DNA from: Pseudomonas kermanshahensis
GTDB taxonomy: Bacteria; Pseudomonadota; Gammaproteobacteria; Pseudomonadales; Pseudomonadaceae
Direction of reading: 5' to 3'
Assembly: GCF_014269205.2 (NCBI RefSeq)
Contig: NZ_JABWRY020000001.1
Coordinates: forward strand, 1,674,001-1,738,000
Length of the DNA: 64,000 bases
Below the pieces are notes generated by a model. It worked only from the letters and a program-made list of their open reading frames with translations. It searched no databases and had not been told where the DNA came from. Of this stretch, positions 55,475-61,807 are shown piece after piece. A program made the translations under genes and the position numbers. Numbering within the stretch: the stretch's first letter is position 1; each line of letters begins with the position of its first letter.

Positions 55475-56755
55475 CTAGAAAGCCGCCGGCAACCACAGTG
55501 CCAGTTGCGGGAAAGCGATCAACAGCGCGATCAGCACCAGCAACGCCAGGCAAAACGGCAGCGCGCCGTACACCACGTCCATGAAGTTGCCCCGCCCACG
55601 GATGCTCTGCACCACAAACAGGTTCATGCCGAACGGCGGCGTAATCTGGCCCATCTCGCACAACACGATCAACACCACCCCAAACCACAGCGGATCGAAG
55701 CCCAAGGCGACGACAATCGGCACGATCAGTGGCGCGGTGGTGATCAGCATGGCCAATGTGTCCATGAAACAGCCCAGTACGATGTAGAAGAGGATGATCG
55801 CCAGCAGTGTGGCCATCGGCGACAGGTTCAGGTCGGTGACAAAATTGACCAGTGTGGTGGTCAGTCCGATGGACGCCAGCACAAAGTTGAGAAAGAACGC
55901 CGACAGGGTGATGAAAATAATCATGCCGGTGGTGCGCAGGGTAGCCTCGAACGCCTGGCCCAGGCTTTGCCAGGTGAATGCCCGGCGCCACAGGCCCAGG
56001 CCAAAGGCACTCAGCACCCCCAGCGCGGCTGATTCGCTGGCCGTGGCGAAACCGCTGTAGATCGAACCAATCACCAGGGCGAAGATGGCCAGCGGCGGCA
56101 GCAGGTCAGGCAGGCAGGCCAGGCGCTCGGCCCAGCGGGTAGTCTCTTTGCGGCCGCCCAACTGGGGGCGAATCAGGCAGGCCACCACGATCAGTGCAAT
56201 AAACAGCATGCTCAGGATGATGCTGGGAAGCGTCGCGGCCAGGTACAGCTTGGGCACTGACACGTTGGCGATCAAGGCAAACAGGATCATGTTGATCGAG
56301 GGCGGAATCAGGATGCCCAGCGTGCCGCCGGCGGCAATCGAGCCGAGAAACAGCGGCGCGTTGTAGCCTTTGCGTTCCTGCTCGGGGATGGCCAGGGTCG
56401 AAATGGTGGCGGCGGTCGCTACGCTGGAGCCACTGGTGGTGGCGAACAGTGCGCTGGCGCCGATGTTCGAATTCATCAGGCCACCCGGCAACCACGACAG
56501 CCACTTCTCGACGGCCTGGTACATGCGCCCGGCGACGCCTGAACACACCAGCAGCTCACCCATCAGGATGTACAAAGGGATCGCCACCAGCAGGAATTCG
56601 CTGCTGGTATTCCAGGCGATCTCGCCCATGGCGCTACTCAACGGCAGCGTCGAGAACAGCTGCGACAGCGACATCCCCAGCAGGCCGACACTGACGGCGG
56701 CGGCAACGCTCAACGCCAATAGCGCCAGCAGCATGAACAGGGTAAGGCTCAGCAT
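55475..56755 (-). CDS. TRAP transporter large permease (DctM)
   Basis: 426 residues, about 12 helices, DctM pattern: FLLVAIPLYILMGELLVCSG, SGSSVATAATISTLAIPEQ, ASESAALGVLSAFGLG and FMDTLAMLITTAPLIVPI. Sodium-driven uptake channel of a three-part TRAP system. Start ATG 56755 overlaps the stop of the DctQ gene. Confidence 0.94.
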   Translation of the reverse strand: MLSLTLFMLLALLALSVAAAVSVGLLGMSLSQLFSTLPLSSAMGEIAWNTSSEFLLVAIPLYILMGELLVCSGVAGRMYQAVEKWLSWLPGGLMNSNIGASALFATTSGSSVATAATISTLAIPEQERKGYNAPLFLGSIAAGGTLGILIPPSINMILFALIANVSVPKLYLAATLPSIILSMLFIALIVVACLIRPQLGGRKETTRWAERLACLPDLLPPLAIFALVIGSIYSGFATASESAALGVLSAFGLGLWRRAFTWQSLGQAFEATLRTTGMIIFITLSAFFLNFVLASIGLTTTLVNFVTDLNLSPMATLLAIILFYIVLGCFMDTLAMLITTAPLIVPIVVALGFDPLWFGVVLIVLCEMGQITPPFGMNLFVVQSIRGRGNFMDVVYGALPFCLALLVLIALLIAFPQLALWLPAAF

Positions 56756-57354
56756 GGCGTGCGCTCCTTGCCCGTGGTGCTGTCTGGGTAACGTTCTGCC
56801 TGGATGTCCTCTTCCACCGAGTTGATGCCGATCAGTGTGCTGATAGCGTGCCAGCGGCCCTTCAGCAAGTGGCCCAGGCAGATGATCGCCAGGCTCGCCA
56901 GGGTCAGGGCAAAGAACAGGTAGCCGGCGAACCACAGCGACTGGGGTATCCATTGTGGTACCTGCAAGGGCGTGTTCGATACCGAACGGTATTCGATGGA
57001 GTCCCACAGCACGTTCCCTGCGTGGTAGGCCAAGGTGCTGACCAGCAGCGCCATGCAGGTGAGGGCGAACAGGTCGAGTGCCACCCTGGGCCGCAGCCCT
57101 AGGCGCGTGTAGAGGATGTCCACGCGTATGTGCGCGCGTTTCAGCAACGTGACTGGAAACGCCCAGGCACTGGTGATCGCCAGCACGTACCCGGCCATTT
57201 CATCGGCGCCGCCCAGGGAAACACCCAGGGCCTTGCGCAAGATCAAGTCGATGCTGATCAGCAACGCACAGGCGAGCAGGGCGAAGCCGCCGACCCAGGT
57301 GCTGGCTTTGGCAATGGTGCTGATGACACCCATGCCTGAGCGGGCGGTGTGCAT
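56749..57354 (-). CDS. TRAP transporter small permease (DctQ)
   Basis: 201 residues, four helices: ALLACALLISIDLILRKALG, then SAWAFPVTLLKRAHIRVDIL, followed by two more. ATG 57354 (GGAG upstream) is preferred over an ATG seven codons earlier. The stop overlaps DctM by 7 bases; the C-terminal tail is long and charged. Confidence 0.9.
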   Translation of the reverse strand: MHTARSGMGVISTIAKASTWVGGFALLACALLISIDLILRKALGVSLGGADEMAGYVLAITSAWAFPVTLLKRAHIRVDILYTRLGLRPRVALDLFALTCMALLVSTLAYHAGNVLWDSIEYRSVSNTPLQVPQWIPQSLWFAGYLFFALTLASLAIICLGHLLKGRWHAISTLIGINSVEEDIQAERYPDSTTGKERTPC

Positions 57355-57381
57355 GTCGGTAGTCTCCGGGGGCAAGGTAGC

Positions 57382-58449
57382 TCATGGGGCGAGGCGCATG
57401 CCGATGGCATCGCCCACGGTGGCATTCCAGCGCGCCACGCAAGGGCCGCCGCAGCGTTTGCCCCAGTCATTGGCGATGTGCAGCGCAGCCTGGCGCAGCG
57501 CCTGTTTTTCGCTGGCGGTCGGGGCCGAGGCGGTCATGTGCGCGGGGTGGTGAATCTGGCAATCAGGGCTGCCGACATTGCAGGCTTCGGCATAGCGGTT
57601 TTCATTGGCGGTCTCGCGCCACAAGGCATCCTCCAGCACCTGCGATTGCGCCTGCAGCAATTGCTGCACCTCGGGCGGCAGTTGCTGCCAGCGCTTCAGG
57701 CCGATGCCATAAAAGCCGATCGACCAATCGACGGGCAGGTTGTAGAGGTAGCCTGCAACGTCGTACCACTTGGCGGCATTGCCAGAGCCAATACCGGTGA
57801 TGGCGCAGTCGATGACGCCGGTCTGCATGGCGGTCACCACTTCGGCAAAGGGCAGGGTGACCGGCGCGGCACCGATAGCCTTGACCAGTTCGGCCATGTT
57901 GCGCCCGCGTGTGCGGATTTTACGGCCCTGCAGGTCGGCCAGCGCGTGCACGGCGTCGCGGCAGAAGAACACCTGCGCGGTATACGGCACGGTGGCCAGC
58001 AGCTTGATGCCGTGGCGCTCGGCCATGCGTTGTTCCAGTACCGGCTTGTAGGCGTCGGCGATGGTGTGGGCGGTGTCGATGGTATCGGCCAGGCCGGGCA
58101 GGTCCACGCCCTCGAAGGTGGCATCGTCGCCGGCCACGAAGGCGAACACGCCCATGCCGATATCGACTGCGCCAAAACGCATCAGACGAATGATCTCCGG
58201 CCCTTTCAGGCCGCTCTCCGACAACCCCAGCAACTGCGCGGTGACCTTGCCTTGCGATTGCGCTGGCAATGTCTGGTTCCAGAACGGCTGTTCAACCGCG
58301 CGGAACGTGTAGTTGTGGCTGCCACCGCCGACCACATTGAAGCGAATCACAGGCGGCGCTTGTTGCGGCGCAGGCGTGTCCGCAAACGCAGGCGAATGAC
58401 TGAGCAGCGCGCCGAGCGCCAAGGGGATGAGCAGGGAGCTGAAGTTCAC
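57382..58449 (-). CDS. TRAP substrate-binding protein (DctP)
   Basis: 355 residues: signal peptide (LALGALLSHSPAFA, cut before DTP) and the TRAP-type receptor motifs (GRKIRTRGRNMAELV-like, here QGRKIRTRGRNMAELVKAIG; MQTGVIDCAITGIGSGNA). Two Cys pairs may be disulphides. TRAP receptors bind acids such as keto-acids, sugar acids or ectoine; substrate open. Located just before RraA-family gene. Confidence 0.9.
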   Translation of the reverse strand: MNFSSLLIPLALGALLSHSPAFADTPAPQQAPPVIRFNVVGGGSHNYTFRAVEQPFWNQTLPAQSQGKVTAQLLGLSESGLKGPEIIRLMRFGAVDIGMGVFAFVAGDDATFEGVDLPGLADTIDTAHTIADAYKPVLEQRMAERHGIKLLATVPYTAQVFFCRDAVHALADLQGRKIRTRGRNMAELVKAIGAAPVTLPFAEVVTAMQTGVIDCAITGIGSGNAAKWYDVAGYLYNLPVDWSIGFYGIGLKRWQQLPPEVQQLLQAQSQVLEDALWRETANENRYAEACNVGSPDCQIHHPAHMTASAPTASEKQALRQAALHIANDWGKRCGGPCVARWNATVGDAIGMRLAP

Positions 58450-58497
58450 GGTAGTCCTCTTGTTCTTGTTCGGGAGCTACTTCAGGGCGATGGTGAG

Positions 58498-59166
58498 TCA
58501 GCGTGGGCGGGACGCCGCCTCGATGGTCGGCCGCGAGCCGACGATATCAGGGAACTTCTCACCCTTGGCCAACCGCGCCAGTGTGTGCTTTTCGTTGCGC
58601 TGGAAGTCGATGGCACGCTGAGCCAGTTCGATGACTTGGCCCGGGCGCAGAAACACCATGCCGTTTTCGTCGGCCACCACCGCATCGCCGGGGTGGACAA
58701 TCACCCCGCCACATTGGATGGCCGTGCAGAACTCGCCCTCCTGGCCGATCACGCGGGTGGTGATCGCGCTGGCGCCGCGGGACCACACAGGCACGCCATG
58801 CTCGCGGATTTCGCCCAGGTCGGTGACATAGCCATCGACGATGATCCCGGCCACGCCAGCCTGCTTGGCGGCATACGCCATGGCGCCGCCCAGTGTGGCG
58901 GTTATGCGCTCGCCGCAGCGGTCTACCACCAGGAAGTCGCCTGGGCGCACGCAGCCCATGGCGTAGTGCAAAATCCCGCCATCGTTGCCGGGCATCCTCA
59001 CGGTTACCGCAGTACCGACGGTCCGCACATTCTGAAAGTGGGCCTTGATGTGGGGGTTGGCAATACCGTGGGTAATGAAGTGGCCGATCGTTGCCGGTTC
59101 GGCGTTGATCAGTACTTTAAGTTCGGTGGCGCTGATCGGGGCGGGCAGTGCTTCGATAATATACAT
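58498..59166 (-). CDS. RraA family aldolase/regulator-like protein
   Basis: 222 residues: GNDGGILHYAMGCVRPGDFL, RITATLGGAMAYAAKQAGVA, GVTVWSRGAS-like (here GVPVWSRGASAIT), and PGDAVVADENGMVFL. The family includes 4-hydroxy-4-methyl-2-oxoglutarate/oxaloacetate aldolases and the RNase E regulator RraA. Next to a TRAP system and a LysR regulator, the aldolase role is more likely. First gene of the divergent unit. Confidence 0.88.
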   Translation of the reverse strand: MYIIEALPAPISATELKVLINAEPATIGHFITHGIANPHIKAHFQNVRTVGTAVTVRMPGNDGGILHYAMGCVRPGDFLVVDRCGERITATLGGAMAYAAKQAGVAGIIVDGYVTDLGEIREHGVPVWSRGASAITTRVIGQEGEFCTAIQCGGVIVHPGDAVVADENGMVFLRPGQVIELAQRAIDFQRNEKHTLARLAKGEKFPDIVGSRPTIEAASRPR

Positions 59167-59278
59167 AGGAAGTTCTTGTTATGCCGGATGCTTTTTCGAA
59201 GGGTTTCGGTCATCCTAACAAGCACGCCGAACGGTCGATAATAAAAATCCGTAAGCAGTTACCGGAGCAGTTTTTATC

Positions 59279-60178
59279 ATGCGTATTACGCTGATGCAGA
59301 TCGAGGCGTTCTACTGGACCGCCCGCCTTGGGGGTGTTCACGCGGCCTCCCGCCATCTTCACCTGACCCAACCTGCGGTGTCGGCGCGGATCAAGGAAAT
59401 GGAATCGCTGCTCAGCGTCAAGTTGTTCGACCGCAGCAAGCAGCGCATGAGCCTCACCGCAGACGGCCATACCGCCTTGCGCCATGCCGAACTGGTGCTT
59501 AACAACAGCACGCAACTCGAGCAATTTGCCGCGCAGCAAAAAAAGCACCGGCGCTTGCGCCTGGGCGCGGACGAGTGCTCGGCCATGGTTGGGCTGACCG
59601 CGGTGATCAGCGATATAAAGGCGCACTTCCCGGAGATCACCCTGGAGATTTCCATCGACGTCGGCGCCGTGCTCAACCGCAAGCTGAACGATCATGAACT
59701 CGACATCGCGCTGCTGACCAACCCGGCCACGCGTGAGGATGTGACCGATGTGTTTCTCGGCTGGATGACCTTCCAGTGGGTGGCCGCGCGGCACCTGGAC
59801 GTGGCCCAGGGGCCTTTTTTGGCGGAGCATGCCCGGCAATATTCGATCGTGACCCACAGTGCGCCCTCGACACTGTATTCAGTGGTTGACCGCTGGCTGA
59901 AAGAAAGTGGCTCGGTCAGCCATGCCTTTCATTCAAGCAATTCGCTGGCCTTTATTGCCAAGATGGTCTCGGCGGGGCATGCCATTGGTATTTTGCCGGT
60001 GCCATTGATTCGCGACATGTTGGCCGTCGATATGTTGAAGACCTTGCCGTGCGATCCGCCGATTCCGCCAGCCAAGTTCTGCCTGTCGTATTTGACCGAA
60101 CGCCCGGATATGCAACTCGACACCTTGGTGTCGATTATTCGCGCGACCTTGGTCAAACAGAATTTTCTGGTTGATTAG
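59279..60178 (+). CDS. LysR family transcriptional regulator
   Basis: 299 residues: MQIEAFYWTARLGGVHAASR with the helix-turn-helix LTQPAVSARIKEMES and a typical effector domain. It is divergent from the RraA-TRAP unit with 112 bases between starts and probably controls it. GGAG lies 11 bases before the start. The effector is likely the TRAP substrate. Confidence 0.92.
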   Translation: MRITLMQIEAFYWTARLGGVHAASRHLHLTQPAVSARIKEMESLLSVKLFDRSKQRMSLTADGHTALRHAELVLNNSTQLEQFAAQQKKHRRLRLGADECSAMVGLTAVISDIKAHFPEITLEISIDVGAVLNRKLNDHELDIALLTNPATREDVTDVFLGWMTFQWVAARHLDVAQGPFLAEHARQYSIVTHSAPSTLYSVVDRWLKESGSVSHAFHSSNSLAFIAKMVSAGHAIGILPVPLIRDMLAVDMLKTLPCDPPIPPAKFCLSYLTERPDMQLDTLVSIIRATLVKQNFLVD

Positions 60179-60182
60179 GCTC

Positions 60183-60354
60183 TGTACGAAAAGTTTTTGT
60201 GGGAGCGGGCTTGCCCCGCGATGGAGTGCGAAGCGCTCCCATACCCGATATCGACTAGCGTCAAAGTCGCCGCGAATTCAGGCTTTGCTGCCGCGTTGCG
60301 GCAGATCGCGGGGCAAGCCCGCCCACAACGATGGATAACCATACTTTTCGTACA
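60183..60354. repeat. REP pair with flanking inverted repeats
   Basis: Inner arms TTGTGGGAGCGGGCTTGCCC and beyond at 60198-60222, with the inverse at 60305-60328 lacking two bases. Outer arms TGTACGAAAAGT (60183-60194) and ACTTTTCGTACA (60343-60354) are perfect inverse copies. The left half of this composite element directly follows the LysR gene; the IS begins 8 bases after its right end. Confidence 0.75.
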
Positions 60355-60361
60355 AAACCTA

Positions 60362-61317
60362 GTGTGGTGTTTCAGAAGTACCACTGAAAATTTCGGCTAG
60401 GCTCTGTAAAGCCTCACTCATCAAGAGTTGTGTAGCGACATGGGCCGACCAGCAGCTGTTTTTACGCTTTCTTAGTCCGAAAAAGCGGAACTGTTACGCC
60501 GAGTAAAGCTCCGCAAGGGTGCCCAAGATGCACGGCTGCGCGCCGAGATAGTCCTTGCCTGTGCGGCTGGCGAATCAGACAACGACATTGCTCAGCACTT
60601 GAGTACGAGCAAGGATGTCGTTTCACGCTGGCGCCAACGCTTCGCGAAACTGGGATTGTTGGGTTTGAACGATGAGCCGCGCTCTGGCCGCCCTCGTACC
60701 ATTTCGGATGAGTTAGTCCAGCAAGTAGTAAACCAGGTATTGCAGGGTAAGCCCGACGATTCCAGTCACTGGAGTACGTGACGCATGAGCCGTGAGGCGG
60801 GTCTATCACCTGCCAGCATCATGCGCATCAGGCATGCGTTTGGGATCAAGCCGCACCTGGAAAAAACCTTCAAACTCTCTACTGCTCCGCTGTTTGTCGA
60901 CAAGGTTCACGACATCGTTGGGTTGTACGTAAACCCACCCGAGAGAGCGCTTGTGCTGTGCGTCGATGAGAAGAGTCAGATCCGAGCGTTGAACCGGAGG
61001 CAGCCTGGATTGCTGCTGTCACCAGGCAATCCCGCAACCCGCACGCATGATTACAAGCGGCATGGAACGACCTCATTATTCGCCGCCCTGGATGTGGCAA
61101 CCGGTGAAGTCATCGGTCGGTTGAAGCGCCAGCATCGAAGCACCGAATTCCTCGTCAAGGATCTTGAGGCGTCGATCGAGTACTACCTGAAAACCTACAA
61201 CCAAAACCCGAAGCCATTTCGGTGGCATAAAAAGCCCGAGGATGTCCTTGCCTCAGTCGCCCGTGCGGCTCGGGCACTGGGCAAGTGATTTTCAGTGGTA
61301 CTTCTGAAACACCACAC
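60362..61317 (+). mobile_element. IS630-family insertion element, decayed
   Basis: 30-base perfect terminal inverted repeats (from GTGTGGTGTTTCAGAAGTAC) are flanked on both sides by TA, the target duplication of IS630/Tc1 elements. The element is 956 bases, shorter than the usual ~1.1 kb. The transposase inside is disrupted (see next entry). The ends look undamaged, so the element could still be moved by another copy. Confidence 0.92.
60440..61288 (+). pseudogene. IS630 transposase with two nonsense codons and an internal deletion
   Basis: Starts ATG 60440. In one frame it reads the helix-turn-helix part (ESDNDIAQHLSTSKDVVSRW), stops at TAG 60473 and TGA 60779, each one C-to-T change from a sense codon (CAG/CGA). 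It then continues with [20 protein letters not shown], the first catalytic Asp of the DDE group, and [20 protein letters not shown]. After EFLVKDL it jumps straight to the end ([14 protein letters not shown]): about 110 residues that carry the second Asp and the Glu are missing without a frame shift. It cannot be active. Confidence 0.9.
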
Positions 61318-61532
61318 TAGTACCGCTCGATCGCTTTAGCGCTGCCGCTTCGGGCCTTGGTCAGCTCGCCAATCTTCTCCAGCCGCGCACGCGCGATATT
61401 GCGGCTGATGTTAAGCAAGCGCCCGGTCTGCAGCTGGATGCCGTGGCAGTAGCGGTAGGCCTCGCGAAACACGGTCTCCTCGATGAGTTCATACAGGTTG
61501 GCAACGTTCTTTATACCCGATGCTGAACTCAT
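61317..61532 (-). pseudogene. C-terminal remnant of a sigma-54-dependent (Fis-type) activator
   Basis: 71 residues that match only the DNA-binding end of an NtrC-type activator: NLYELIEETVFREAYRYCHG then LQTGRLLNISRNIARARLEK, a Fis-type helix-turn-helix. No AAA+ domain precedes it. The stop TAG lies exactly at the IS end: the duplicated TA of the element supplies it, and the pre-insertion sequence would also read TAG. So the IS sits immediately after the stop of the remnant. Confidence 0.7.
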
Positions 61533-61807
61533 TCACGATAGAGCGGTTCCGGCAGGTTGCAACTATCATTTTTGCCAGTTGCTGAACATCGTGCGACGCA
61601 AGAAACTCACGCTAAACGCAGGCACAAACTCACGCAAGAGTCGTACGCCTCCCCTGAACAAAGCGAGGCAGCGAGCACATGGCCATTTTTCCTGCGGCCT
61701 GTTGAATTTATCAACTGTTGCTCTCTGCTCCTTCCTCTTTGAGCAATAAACAGGCGAGCAAAGTGCCTGGGCACACAGACGAGGTCACCTGCAGAAGGAA
61801 ACATGAA
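61533..61807. other. Short intergenic region before the long open frame
   Basis: About 275 bases with falling GC. I see no gene. GTGCC-TG-GGCAC (61763-61774) is a perfect small dyad 34 bases before the next start; together with an A+T-rich stretch it may belong to the promoter or operator of the next gene. Confidence 0.4.
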
